From contig JBKBHS010000001.1 in assembly GCA_046299555.1 (NCBI GenBank), positions 1,550,001 to 1,614,000 of the forward strand: a stretch of 64,000 nucleotides of DNA, read 5' to 3'. This document shows positions 53,381-62,889 of the stretch, piece after piece; positions within the stretch are counted from its first letter, which is position 1; each line of letters starts with the position of its first letter. The notes under the pieces are model-generated. The model had not been told where the DNA came from. It did no database searches and saw only the letters and a list, made by a program, of their open reading frames with translations. This DNA is from CALKJP01 sp046299555 (GTDB lineage: Bacteria > Bacteroidota > Bacteroidia > JACCXN01). Made by a program: the position numbers and the translations under genes.

Positions 53381-55798
53381 TTATCCGATACCAATCATCC
53401 TTTTTAAATTGTTTTTTTCTTCTATACTGTAATTGCTGCGTTCAATAAACGATTCAATAATTAATTTATAATTATTTTGATTATAGAAATGTTTTAAAAC
53501 TTCTGCAGCAGGATTGGCTAAACGTGTATTGAATGATAGCATTGCTTGCGTAATATTTTCAATTAAAATTTCATCAAAAAAGTTTAAACGTTGCAAGGCT
53601 TCCATCGCATTTTTTCTTGTAGTAAATTCATACGATTGCGAAGTGTACGAAATTAATTCCAGCATGGCATTATTATTTTTAGGCGCTGAAAGTTCCAACC
53701 ATTTTATTCTAACATTTAAACCTCTTGTGCCATAGGTTTTTTCTGTCAATTCTAAATACTTAATGCGTTGCTCAGGAAATTGATGATATAATTTTTCTAA
53801 AGCAATGGTAATAGTTTCGTATGAACTATCGGATAATAATTTTTCAAATTCTAAAATTAAACTTTCAGGGATTTTATTTATATTTTGAATTACGCTTTTT
53901 CTTACGCTTGCTTCTTTATCATTGAGCGCCATTTTAATTATTTCAAAACTTTCTAAATCTGTATTATTGGCTACTTGATAAACAATTTCGCCCTTTATAG
54001 CATGAAATTTTTCTTTAGCCATTAATTCTTTAAAAAGATTAATTTTTTTATCCAATGGGTAATTTCTCAATGCTACAACAGCATCATATCTATCAAGCAA
54101 ATGTGGTGCTTTTGCAGCTTGTTCTAACAACATTTGTAATGGTTTTTCAAATGTTACGCTTTTCATAATTTTTCCTTCCGCATCAAACAAAACAAAAGCA
54201 ATTTCTTTGTTAGAAGTGTTGGGAATTTTAACCTGATGATAAAAATTTTCAATTATTACTTTTAAGCTGTCTTTACTTCCGTCTTTATAATGTACTTCAA
54301 ATTGGATGGGCATTTTAAATAATCCGCAAAACTCATTCATTGGATGAACCTGCGAGACATTAAACAAGGTAAATCTTTTACCATTTGATGTTATATCATC
54401 AAAACTAACATGATATGCCGGTTCTCCGCCTTTGTAAATCCATTGTTCCCAAAACCAGTCTAAAGAAAGTCCGAGCGTTTCATGAAATGCCATTAACAAA
54501 TCATCAGAGTTTACATTTTGATACTTATGTTTAGTTAAATAGTGTTTAATGGCTTTATTATAAGACTCTCTTCCTACCACATAGCTTAGCATATCTAATA
54601 CTATAGCACCTTTTGGATAGTGCCGAGTACTTCCACCAAGTGAATGTGCTACCGGATATAAATTAGTTTTAGTTGCATTCAAGGCCGCGTTAATAGCAAT
54701 TCTTCTCCCCCAATCAAAGTAATCTTTTCCAAAAGCTTCTTTATCAAAAAGTAATGAATAATAGGTAGCAAAACTTTCCTGAAGCCAATGATGTTTGGTG
54801 CTCCATGCAGTAATTAAATCGCCAAACCATTGATGTGCCAATTCATGTGCATTGGTTCCTACATAATTTTTATCTAAAAAAGATCTTTCATCTACACAAC
54901 TAAAATCTCCAAAAATAGTTGCTGTTGTATTTTCCATGGCTCCATACATAAAATCTTGTACAGGTACTTGTGAATATTGTTCCCATGGATATGGCACACC
55001 AATTTCATTTTCAAAAAAATCCATCATTTGTTCAGTGTAGCGAAAAGTAGCTTCATTCCTATTTTTCCAATCAGGATAATACCAGTTATTAATAATAACT
55101 CCATTTTTCGATTTTGATGTTTGAACATCGTATTCTCCAATAGCTAACATTACTAAATAAGTGGTATGAGGGTGTGTCATACGATAATGCCAGGTAGTAG
55201 TACCATCTTTATTCTTACGTTCCGCAATCTTTTTACCATTAGATAATACTTTATATTTTGAATCAAATGTGATGATGGTTTCAGTGGTAAGTTTGTCGTT
55301 TAGCTCATCATAACATGGAATCCAATGACGATTATCAATACCTTGTCCTTGTGTCCATATTTGTTTTCGGCTAATGTTTTTTGGATCGTTCCAACCTATA
55401 AAATAAATTCCTTTTTTAGGATATGCTTCGTAGGTAATATTCAAACTGTCTTTACTTCCCCATGTAAGTGATTTTTCAGGATAGAAAGTAATACCCGAAG
55501 ATGAATTTTGAAAGCGAATATTCTTGCCGTTAAGTTTTGCTTCTTTTATAATAATTCCAGGTCCATCCAGAAAAAATGAATCTACTTTTGCCTGCAATGG
55601 CGTAAAGAAATGCGTTACTTTACCTTTTACCAATCCTTTTTGAGGCTCAAATGAAAGTTCTAATCGCATATGTTGCATGTCAAGCGGATGTTCTCTCGGT
55701 GCTTGATTATCATCTGCAATATGTATTCGTTTAGGGTACTGTGCTATGCTAATGGCAGCTATGCAAGTAAAAAAGGTGATTGTAATTACTTTCTTCAT
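53381..55798 (-). CDS. M1 family aminopeptidase
   Basis: An 805-residue exported zinc aminopeptidase of the gluzincin M1 family. The signal peptide is MKKVITITFFTCIAAISIAQ. The substrate-recognition motif GAMENTT and the zinc motif HELAHQWFGD (third ligand in LQESFATYYS, 19 residues later) are complete, and the HEAT-like C-terminal domain has helical repeats from about residue 560. No T9SS domain is present, so it probably stays periplasmic. The frame can begin 8 codons earlier (55822); the ATG at 55798 gives a more usual signal-peptide n-region and is preferred. It follows tex by 17-41 bases. Confidence 0.92.
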   Translation of the reverse strand: MKKVITITFFTCIAAISIAQYPKRIHIADDNQAPREHPLDMQHMRLELSFEPQKGLVKGKVTHFFTPLQAKVDSFFLDGPGIIIKEAKLNGKNIRFQNSSSGITFYPEKSLTWGSKDSLNITYEAYPKKGIYFIGWNDPKNISRKQIWTQGQGIDNRHWIPCYDELNDKLTTETIITFDSKYKVLSNGKKIAERKNKDGTTTWHYRMTHPHTTYLVMLAIGEYDVQTSKSKNGVIINNWYYPDWKNRNEATFRYTEQMMDFFENEIGVPYPWEQYSQVPVQDFMYGAMENTTATIFGDFSCVDERSFLDKNYVGTNAHELAHQWFGDLITAWSTKHHWLQESFATYYSLLFDKEAFGKDYFDWGRRIAINAALNATKTNLYPVAHSLGGSTRHYPKGAIVLDMLSYVVGRESYNKAIKHYLTKHKYQNVNSDDLLMAFHETLGLSLDWFWEQWIYKGGEPAYHVSFDDITSNGKRFTLFNVSQVHPMNEFCGLFKMPIQFEVHYKDGSKDSLKVIIENFYHQVKIPNTSNKEIAFVLFDAEGKIMKSVTFEKPLQMLLEQAAKAPHLLDRYDAVVALRNYPLDKKINLFKELMAKEKFHAIKGEIVYQVANNTDLESFEIIKMALNDKEASVRKSVIQNINKIPESLILEFEKLLSDSSYETITIALEKLYHQFPEQRIKYLELTEKTYGTRGLNVRIKWLELSAPKNNNAMLELISYTSQSYEFTTRKNAMEALQRLNFFDEILIENITQAMLSFNTRLANPAAEVLKHFYNQNNYKLIIESFIERSNYSIEEKNNLKRMIGIG

Positions 55799-55839
55799 TA
55801 TAAGTCTTTTTTCTTTTCTCATTATATCTTTATATTCTG

Positions 55840-58080
55840 TTACTTAAATTTATCTTTCAACGCAGCCAGTTTTGCAGCAAAGTCGCTTTCGTACACCTGA
55901 TTTTTTGTGTTTTTATTTCCTTGTCTTTGTGTAGGTGCATTAGGATCTTTTTTCAAGGAAAGTGAAATTCTTCTTCTGGCAACATCCACATCAATAACCG
56001 TTACGAATACTTTTTGATGTACTTTAACTACTTCGTTTGGATCATCAACATAGGTATCGGAAATTTGGCTGATATGAACCAATCCATCTTGATGAACACC
56101 TATATCTACAAACGCGCCAAAATTAGTTACATTGGTAACAATTCCCGGAAGTTTCATTCCTGCTCGTAAATCGGTAATGTCATGTACTGATTTGTCAAAC
56201 TCAAATGCTTCAAATGATTTACGTGGGTCACGACCCGGTTTGTCTAATTCATTTAAAATATCTGTTAGTGTTGGTAAACCAACTTTATCGGAAATATATT
56301 TTGAAAGAACTATTTTGTTGCGTAAATCTTTATTGTTCATTAAATCTTCAATGCTGCATTTTAAATCGGCAGCCATTTTTTCTACAATTTCGTAGCTTTC
56401 AGGATGCACAGCACTTTTATCTAATGGATGCTTCCCATTATTGATTCGTAAAAATCCTGCTGCTTGTTCAAATGCTTTTTCGCCCATTCTGGGAACTTTT
56501 AATAGTTCTTTACGTGTTTTAAATGGGCCATTTTCGTTTCTATATTTTACAATGTTTTCGGCCAGTTGAGGCCCTAATCCTGAAACATAAGTGAGTAATT
56601 GTTTGCTTGCTGTATTTACTTCAACGCCTACTTTGTTTACACAACTTTCAACTACTTCATCCAGTTTTCGTTTAAGTGCGTATTGGTCTACATCGTGCTG
56701 ATATTGTCCTACTCCGATTGATTTTGGATCAATTTTAACTAATTCTGCTAAAGGGTCTGCCAATCTGCGACCAATAGAAACAGCACCTCTAACAGTTACA
56801 TCTTTATCAGGAAACTCTTCGCGAGCAACTTCGGAAGCAGAATAAATAGAAGCTCCGCTTTCATTTACCATTACTATTGGAATATTGTTGGGTATTTCTT
56901 CGATTTTTCTGATAAACTCTTCTGTTTCGCGGCCGGCAGTTCCATTACCTATTGCTATGGCTTCTATATTATGTTTAGCACAAAAAGCCAAAACAATCAA
57001 TTTTGCTTCTTCTGCTTTATTTTTTTCAAATGGGTAAATTACCGTGTCTTCTAATAATTTGCCTTGCTTATCTAATGCAACTACTTTACATCCGGTTCTA
57101 TATCCAGGGTCAATAGCAAGAATGGCTTTTTGTCCTAAAGGTGATGCTAATAATAATTCACGTAAGTTATCAGCAAATACCTGTATGGCCTTGTCGTCAG
57201 CAATTTTTTTAGCTTCTAATCTTATTTCTGATTCAATGGATGATTTCATTAATCGATGATAAGCGTCTTCAACTGCAAGTTTTACTTGCTCAGATGAACT
57301 ATTAGTTGTTTTAACAAATATTCGGTTAAGTAATTCTATGGCTGTATCTTCATCAGGCTCAATGCTTAGAGAAAGTATACCTTCGTTTTCGCCTCTTCGC
57401 ATGGCAAGGTAACGATGCGATGGGCATTGATTGAGTTTTTCTTCCCAATCAAAATAATCTTTAAATTTTTCTCCTTCTTGTTCCTTGCCTTTTACAACTT
57501 TACTTTTAATAAATGCTTGCTCTTTAAAAAGCTGACGTATTTTTTCTCTGGCTTCAGCATTTTCGTTTATCCATTCTGCAATAATATCTCTGGCACCGGA
57601 AAGCACATCATCCTGATTTTTTAATTCATGTTCATCAGAAAAATATTTTTCTGCTTCTGTTTCCAAATCAATTTTATCTTGCTTAAAAATTAATTCGGCC
57701 AATGGTTCTAAACCTTTTTCACGGGCAATGGTTGCACGGGTTCTGCGTTTTGGTTTATATGGAAGATAAATGTCTTCTAATTGTGAAAGTGTTTCAGCAG
57801 CTACTATTTGTGCTATCAATTCAGGTGTAAGTTTACCCTGACTTTCAATAGATTCCATAATGCTTTCGCGTCTTTTATCCAATAAGCGTAAGCGTTCAAT
57901 TTCATCGCGAATGGCAGCTACTTGTACTTCATCTAAACTACCTGTCATTTCTTTTCGATAGCGCGATATAAATGGAATAGTAGCGCCTTCATCTAATAGT
58001 TGTACGGTAGCTTTTACCTGTGATTCTGCAATGGAAAGTTGCGTTGCAATTTTTCTTAATAATCTGCTTTCTTCGTTCAT
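55840..58080 (-). CDS. tex: RNA-binding transcription accessory protein Tex
   Basis: A 746-residue nucleic-acid-binding protein of the Tex/Spt6 family. The N-terminal helical Tex domain (ATIPFISRYRKEMTGSLDEV), the YqgF-like domain (ILAIDPGYRTGCKVVALD), two helix-hairpin-helix motifs (VSGLGPQLAENIVKYRNENG and KVPRMGEKAFEQAAGFLRI) and the C-terminal S1 domain (LPGIVTNVTNFGAFVDIG, HQDGLVHISQIS) are in the standard order. It is thought to influence transcription elongation and RNA turnover. A TATTTTTA box lies at 58101-58108 on the minus strand. It is followed by the M1 aminopeptidase gene. Confidence 0.96.
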   Translation of the reverse strand: MNEESRLLRKIATQLSIAESQVKATVQLLDEGATIPFISRYRKEMTGSLDEVQVAAIRDEIERLRLLDKRRESIMESIESQGKLTPELIAQIVAAETLSQLEDIYLPYKPKRRTRATIAREKGLEPLAELIFKQDKIDLETEAEKYFSDEHELKNQDDVLSGARDIIAEWINENAEAREKIRQLFKEQAFIKSKVVKGKEQEGEKFKDYFDWEEKLNQCPSHRYLAMRRGENEGILSLSIEPDEDTAIELLNRIFVKTTNSSSEQVKLAVEDAYHRLMKSSIESEIRLEAKKIADDKAIQVFADNLRELLLASPLGQKAILAIDPGYRTGCKVVALDKQGKLLEDTVIYPFEKNKAEEAKLIVLAFCAKHNIEAIAIGNGTAGRETEEFIRKIEEIPNNIPIVMVNESGASIYSASEVAREEFPDKDVTVRGAVSIGRRLADPLAELVKIDPKSIGVGQYQHDVDQYALKRKLDEVVESCVNKVGVEVNTASKQLLTYVSGLGPQLAENIVKYRNENGPFKTRKELLKVPRMGEKAFEQAAGFLRINNGKHPLDKSAVHPESYEIVEKMAADLKCSIEDLMNNKDLRNKIVLSKYISDKVGLPTLTDILNELDKPGRDPRKSFEAFEFDKSVHDITDLRAGMKLPGIVTNVTNFGAFVDIGVHQDGLVHISQISDTYVDDPNEVVKVHQKVFVTVIDVDVARRRISLSLKKDPNAPTQRQGNKNTKNQVYESDFAAKLAALKDKFK

Positions 58081-58199
58081 TTTTTAATTTTTTAGAGAGA
58101 TAAAAATAAGATTTTAGCCTTTTAAAATGGGCAATCTAACGGCATTTAGCCGATAAAATTTATCAACCATTGTTAGTATTATAAAACTTTTAAAACGAA

Positions 58200-59288
58200 T
58201 TATTTAGGGGCAATTTTTAGGAGATAAAGTCCCAAAATAAGATATAAAGCATTGGGTATCCACATAGCTATCATAGCAGATAGCCCTGCATTGGTTGCAA
58301 ATGTTATGGCTATTTGCTGAAACATGATGTAAGAGAAAGCAATTAATAAACCAATACCGATGTGTAAGCCAATACCACCACGCACTTTTCGGCTGGCAAC
58401 AGCTACTCCAATAATAGTAAGTATAAATGTAGCAAATGGCATGGCAATGCGTTTATGCTTTTCAATTTCGTAATACACCACGTTTTCTGAACCTTTGTAT
58501 TTTTCTTCTGCAATGAAATGGTCAAGTTCAAATATGTTCATAGTTTCTACATTATCTACGCGTCTGTTAAACTCATCTGGAGATAAATTAATTTCTATAA
58601 ATTTTTTCTGTCCACTTTCAACTTTTTCATTCATACCTTCAATTTGTCGGATAAAATAATTTTCTACTTCCCATTTATTTACAAGGGTATCCCAACGAAT
58701 GTATTCAGCAGAAAGTTTGTATGTAAGGTTGTTTTCTTCAAATTTTTCAAGGGTAAATTTGTAGCCCATGTTACGTTGATTATTGTAACTTTCAAAGTAC
58801 ACAAAAGTTCCGGGGCTTACTTGTCGGTGTATGTTTCTATCGCTAAAATAAAATGCATTTCGAATATAGGTGTTTTCAAATTCTAATCGCTTTGCATTAG
58901 CAGGTGGGATTATTAAATTATTGAGTAGGAGTGACAATATGGTAAGTACCGTTGCTGAATACATGTAAGGTCTGAGCAAACGGTTAAAACTTACTCCGCT
59001 TGATAAAATGGCAATAATTTCGGTATTATAAGCCATTCGTGAAGTAAAAAATATTACAGCTATGAATGTGAATAATGGGCTAAAAAGATTAACGAAATAA
59101 GGAATAAAATTTAAGTAGTAATCGAAAATAATTGCAGAAATTGGTGCATCTTTCGATATAAAATCCTCAATTTTTTCAGAAATATCAAATACAATGGTTA
59201 TGGCGATAATGAGAATTATCGAATAGAAAAAAGTTCCTAAAAACTTTTTAATGATATATCTGTCTATTATTTTTAAATGATTCTTCAT
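58200..59288 (-). CDS. LptF/LptG family permease
   Basis: A 362-residue inner-membrane component of the LPS export ABC transporter, of standard length. Three N-terminal helices begin after RYIIKKFLGTFFYSIILIIA, and the coupling region FFTSRMAYNTEIIAILSSGVSF lies near residue 77. A periplasmic domain of about 160 residues (VSPGTFVYFESYNNQRNMG) and three C-terminal helices (PFATFILTIIGVAVASRKVR) follow. It overlaps the tgt stop by one base, an order common in Bacteroidota. Its larger partner is probably the permease at 14738. Confidence 0.93.
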   Translation of the reverse strand: MKNHLKIIDRYIIKKFLGTFFYSIILIIAITIVFDISEKIEDFISKDAPISAIIFDYYLNFIPYFVNLFSPLFTFIAVIFFTSRMAYNTEIIAILSSGVSFNRLLRPYMYSATVLTILSLLLNNLIIPPANAKRLEFENTYIRNAFYFSDRNIHRQVSPGTFVYFESYNNQRNMGYKFTLEKFEENNLTYKLSAEYIRWDTLVNKWEVENYFIRQIEGMNEKVESGQKKFIEINLSPDEFNRRVDNVETMNIFELDHFIAEEKYKGSENVVYYEIEKHKRIAMPFATFILTIIGVAVASRKVRGGIGLHIGIGLLIAFSYIMFQQIAITFATNAGLSAMIAMWIPNALYLILGLYLLKIAPK

Positions 59289-60418
59289 TATAATCTATTC
59301 GATAATTGCTTCACCATTTTATCTTTCCAAGGTTTAAAGGTGCCTTCTAGGATATGTTTTCTTGCTTCTCCAACCAACCACAAATAAAAACCTAAATTAT
59401 GTACAGAGGCAATTTGTGCGGCTAATATTTCTTTTGAAATGGTTAAATGGCGTAAATAAGCTTTTGTGTAGTAAGTATCAACAAATGTAATACCATCTTC
59501 ATCAATGGGTGAAAAATCGTTTTTCCATTTTTCATTTCGGATATTGATGATTCCTTTGCTGGTAAAGAGCATACCATTGCGTGCATTGCGTGTAGGCATT
59601 ACACAATCAAACATATCTACACCCAATGCTATACATTCCAGAATATTTACCGGTGTACCAACACCCATTAAATAGCGAGGTTTATCATGAGGTAAAATAT
59701 CGCATACAAGTTCTGTCATTTCATACATTTGTTCTGCGGGTTCCCCAACAGATAAACCACCAATAGCGTTTCCGGGTCTATTAAAAGAAGCAATGGTTTC
59801 AGCGGATTGAATGCGTAAATCTTTGTAAACACTTCCTTGAACAATTGGAAATAGCGTTTGATTGTAACCATACAAAGGCTCTGTACTGTCAAAGCGGTCA
59901 ATACAGCGCTTTAACCAGCGATGTGTCATTTCCATTGATTTTTTTGCGTATTGATGATCGCAAGGGTAGGGAGTGCATTCATCAAAAGCCATTATTATAT
60001 CTGCTCCAATAATGCGCTGTGTATCCATTACATTTTCAGGAGTAAAAAAATGTTTACTTCCATCAATATGCGAGGTAAATTTTACACCTTCTTCCGTAAT
60101 TTTTCTTTTTTCTGCCAGTGAATATACCTGGTAGCCACCGCTGTCTGTTAATATTGGATGATTCCAATTATTGAATTTATGTAATCCCCCAGCTTTATTT
60201 AAAGTATCTAAGCCCGGACGTAAATAAAGGTGATAGGTATTTCCTAAAATAATTTTTGCCTTAATATCATTTTCGAGTTCGCGTTGGTGAACTGCTTTAA
60301 CTGAACCAAGTGTACCAACAGGCATAAAAATAGGAGTAGGAATACTTCCATGGTCTGTTAATATCTCACCGGCTCTTGCTTTACTTTCTTTGTCAGTTTT
60401 GGAAATTGTAAATTTCAT
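59288..60418 (-). CDS. tgt: tRNA-guanine transglycosylase (queuine-type)
   Basis: Exchanges guanine 34 of tRNAs for a queuosine precursor, 376 residues. The TIM-barrel motifs are LTDSGGYQVYSL (substrate aspartate), AFDECTPYPCDHQYAKKS, GGLSVGEPAEQMYEMT, RYLMGVGTPVNILE and MFDCVMPTRNARNG (nucleophile aspartate). Where the usual zinc site CDCxxC stands, this protein reads DEDGITFVDTYYTKAYLRHL: all three cysteines are missing, while the fourth ligand histidine (SVHNL) remains. I recall the same in other Bacteroidota Tgt proteins. It is co-transcribed with the LptF/G gene and has a TATCTTTG box at 60440. Confidence 0.96.
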   Translation of the reverse strand: MKFTISKTDKESKARAGEILTDHGSIPTPIFMPVGTLGSVKAVHQRELENDIKAKIILGNTYHLYLRPGLDTLNKAGGLHKFNNWNHPILTDSGGYQVYSLAEKRKITEEGVKFTSHIDGSKHFFTPENVMDTQRIIGADIIMAFDECTPYPCDHQYAKKSMEMTHRWLKRCIDRFDSTEPLYGYNQTLFPIVQGSVYKDLRIQSAETIASFNRPGNAIGGLSVGEPAEQMYEMTELVCDILPHDKPRYLMGVGTPVNILECIALGVDMFDCVMPTRNARNGMLFTSKGIINIRNEKWKNDFSPIDEDGITFVDTYYTKAYLRHLTISKEILAAQIASVHNLGFYLWLVGEARKHILEGTFKPWKDKMVKQLSNRL

Positions 60419-60439
60419 TAAGGTTGTTTATAAGTCGGT

Positions 60440-60447
60440 CAAAGATA
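60440..60447 (-). promoter_or_regulatory. -7 promoter box of tgt
   Basis: TATCTTTG on the minus strand, exact TAnnTTTG, 21 bases before the ATG; divergent from the box at 60473. Confidence 0.6.
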
Positions 60448-60472
60448 CAGATATTACCGTATAATCTTATAT

Positions 60473-60480
60473 TAGATTTG
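60473..60480 (+). promoter_or_regulatory. -7 promoter box of the GT2-sigma-rsmG operon
   Basis: TAGATTTG on the plus strand, exact TAnnTTTG. It falls inside the longest reading frame of the GT2 gene and shows that the true start is downstream, at 60505. Confidence 0.6.
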
Positions 60481-60504
60481 TGCATTATATTTTATGCAGA
60501 AAGT

Positions 60505-61638
60505 ATGTGGATACAACCTGAATTAACACTTGAATTTTTCTTATTGTGTGCCTTTGTTATAGTTGTTATACTTCAAGTTTGTTTATATTTATTTACATAT
60601 GGGACCTTTGCATTTCATCAGCCCTCTTCAGATTCATCTCAAATTAATTTGAAGCCCCTATCGGTTATTATTTGTGCTAAAAACGAAGAAATGCATTTAA
60701 TTAAAAATTTACCTTTAATATTGAAACAAGATTATCCGGAATATGAGGTTATTGTTGTAGATGACTATTCTCAAGATGACAGTAAAATTATTTTGGAAGA
60801 TTTTGAACGTAAATATTCTCATCTTCGAATTATTTCGGTTAAGGAAGATAGACCTTATAAAATTGGTAAAAAATTTCCTCTAACTTTAGGAATAAAAGGA
60901 GCTAAATACGATACAGTTGTTTTAACCGATGCAGATTGTGTACCTGCAAGCAACAAATGGCTTAAAGAAATAAATGCTCAATTTAATGATAAAACTGAAA
61001 TTGTATTAGGTTATGGAGCTTATGAAAAACAACCGAGTTTTTTAAATAAGCTAATTCGTTTTGATACATTTACTATAGCCATGCAATATTTTGCTTATGC
61101 ATTAAAAGGCAAAACCTATATGGGGGTTGGAAGAAATTTAGCATATAAAACAGAGGTTTTTTTTAGAAATAAAGGTTTTGCCAATCATTCGCATATAGCT
61201 TCGGGTGACGATGATTTATTTATTCACAGAGTTGCTAAAAAAGATAATGTGGCTATTGTATATTCATATGATTCGCATACTATTTCAGAACCTAAAAAAA
61301 CATTTACAGAATGGGCTTGGCAGAAAAAGCGTCATTTAACCACGGCACCTTTGTACAAAAGTTCTGTAAAGTTCTTTTTAGGCTATACTTATTTTTTAAA
61401 CGTTTTATTTTATTCGATTACAGCTATTTTGGTGGCTTTGCAGTATGCGCTTTATATTTTACTTGTATTATTTTTACTTAGATTTATTACTCAGTTAATA
61501 GTTTTCAGAAAGTCCATGATAAAACTTAATGAAAAAGATTTATTATTTTATACTCCTTTATTAGAGATTTTATTTATATTTATACAACCATATCTGTATA
61601 TATCTTCCAAACTAACGAAAAACGTTCCATGGAACTAG
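60505..61638 (+). CDS. Membrane glycosyltransferase family 2
   Basis: A 377-residue inner-membrane GT2 enzyme. One N-terminal helix (LEFFLLCAFVIVVILQVCLY) precedes the GT-A domain with LSVIICAKNEEMHLIKNLPL, VIVVDDYSQDDSK, VVLTDADCVPAS (the DxD-type site) and a QxxRW-like segment (WAWQKKRHLT). Two more helices close it (about residues 295-345). The TTG 27 codons upstream precedes a promoter box lying within that extension, so the ATG at 60505 (MWIQPELTLEF) is chosen. It overlaps the sigma-factor gene by 10 bases. Confidence 0.9.
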   Translation: MWIQPELTLEFFLLCAFVIVVILQVCLYLFTYGTFAFHQPSSDSSQINLKPLSVIICAKNEEMHLIKNLPLILKQDYPEYEVIVVDDYSQDDSKIILEDFERKYSHLRIISVKEDRPYKIGKKFPLTLGIKGAKYDTVVLTDADCVPASNKWLKEINAQFNDKTEIVLGYGAYEKQPSFLNKLIRFDTFTIAMQYFAYALKGKTYMGVGRNLAYKTEVFFRNKGFANHSHIASGDDDLFIHRVAKKDNVAIVYSYDSHTISEPKKTFTEWAWQKKRHLTTAPLYKSSVKFFLGYTYFLNVLFYSITAILVALQYALYILLVLFLLRFITQLIVFRKSMIKLNEKDLLFYTPLLEILFIFIQPYLYISSKLTKNVPWN

Positions 61639-62237
61639 ATAATTTATCATCGAAAGCACAATACGATTACCAGTTGGTAAAAAGAGCTGTTGAACAAGGC
61701 GATCAAAAAGCTTATGCCGAATTAATGGCTCGTTATCGCGATTCCATTTATTTTATGTTATTAAAAATGGTTAATAATAAAGACGATGCAGACGATTTAA
61801 CCATTGAAGCCTTTGGCAAAGCATTTAGTAGATTACATCAATATACGCCAAACTATGCTTTTAGTACATGGTTGTTTAAAATAGCCTCAAATAACGGAAT
61901 TGATTTTATTAGAAAGCGAAAACTGGAAAATTTAACTTCGATTGATAAACCTTTCGCAAATGATGATAACAATGAAATGACGATTGATATTAAGTCAAGT
62001 AATTTAGACCCTGAGGAAAGTGCCATAAAAAAACAAAAAATAAAAATGATGCGAGATGTGGTTGAAAAACTTAAACCTCGTTATCGTCAATTAGTTGAAT
62101 TACGTTATTTTAATGAATATTCTTACGAAGAAATAGCCGAACAACTTGAATTACCAATAGGAACAGTAAAGGCACAATTGTTTAGAGCCAGAGAGTTTTT
62201 ATTTAATATACTTAAAAACACCGAAGACAAAATTTAA
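61629..62237 (+). CDS. RNA polymerase sigma-70 family factor (ECF type)
   Basis: A 202-residue group 4 sigma factor. Region 2 covers about residues 26-92 (YAELMARYRDSIYFMLLKMV, DADDLTIEAFGKAFSRL, STWLFKIASNNGIDFIRKRK) and region 4 about 137-190 (RYRQLVELRYFNEYSYEEIA, then LPIGTVKAQLFRARE). No anti-sigma gene adjoins it; rsmG follows 6 bases later and a GT2 gene overlaps it upstream. Constitutive co-expression with rsmG seems more likely than a FecR-type switch. The regulon cannot be predicted. Confidence 0.95.
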   Translation: MELDNLSSKAQYDYQLVKRAVEQGDQKAYAELMARYRDSIYFMLLKMVNNKDDADDLTIEAFGKAFSRLHQYTPNYAFSTWLFKIASNNGIDFIRKRKLENLTSIDKPFANDDNNEMTIDIKSSNLDPEESAIKKQKIKMMRDVVEKLKPRYRQLVELRYFNEYSYEEIAEQLELPIGTVKAQLFRAREFLFNILKNTEDKI

Positions 62238-62243
62238 AAATAC

Positions 62244-62876
62244 ATGTTGCAAGGTGTTGACTTAATTAAAAAATATTTTCCTGAAATTACTCCTCAACAA
62301 GAGCATCAATTTGCTCAACTTATGCCCTTGTATAAAGATTGGAATGATAAAATAAATGTGATTTCAAGAAAAGATATTGATGAACTTTATGAAAGGCATG
62401 TTTTACATTCGTTGGGAATAGCAAAAGTTATACAATTTGCTTTAGGCAGTAAAATTTTGGATGTTGGAACAGGCGGTGGTTTTCCGGGTATTCCATTAGC
62501 GATTTTATTTCCCGAATGTAATTTTCATTTAGTTGATTCAATAGGGAAAAAAATAAAAGTAGTAAACGATGTTGCAACATCATTAGGGTTAAAAAATGTA
62601 AATGCAACCCATGCGCGTGTTGAGCAAATAAATGAAAAATTTGATTTTATTGTTAGTCGCGCTGTTACACAGTTTCCTGAATTTGTTAATTGGGTAAAAA
62701 ATAAAATAACTAAAGAACAAAAGAATACATTACCCAATGGAATTCTCTATTTGAAAGGTGGTGATTTAAGCGAAGAGATAAAACCTTTTAAACAAAAAGT
62801 AAAAATTTTTGAATTAAAAGAATATTTTAATTCGGAATTTTTTGAAACTAAAAAGGTAGTATATATGCCTTTATAG
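62244..62876 (+). CDS. rsmG: 16S rRNA m7G527 methyltransferase
   Basis: Methylates N7 of G527 in 16S rRNA using S-adenosylmethionine; 210 residues. The N-terminal region YKDWNDKINVISRKDIDELY and ERHVLHSLG are family marks, and the Rossmann motif is LDVGTGGGFPGIPLAI with HLVDSIGKKIKVV after it. The IVSRAVTQFPEFVNW segment contains the conserved SRA motif. The length is standard. It closes the GT2-sigma-rsmG operon; its stop is 13 bases from the convergent efflux gene stop. Confidence 0.96.
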   Translation: MLQGVDLIKKYFPEITPQQEHQFAQLMPLYKDWNDKINVISRKDIDELYERHVLHSLGIAKVIQFALGSKILDVGTGGGFPGIPLAILFPECNFHLVDSIGKKIKVVNDVATSLGLKNVNATHARVEQINEKFDFIVSRAVTQFPEFVNWVKNKITKEQKNTLPNGILYLKGGDLSEEIKPFKQKVKIFELKEYFNSEFFETKKVVYMPL

Positions 62877-62889
62877 TTTATATTCAATT

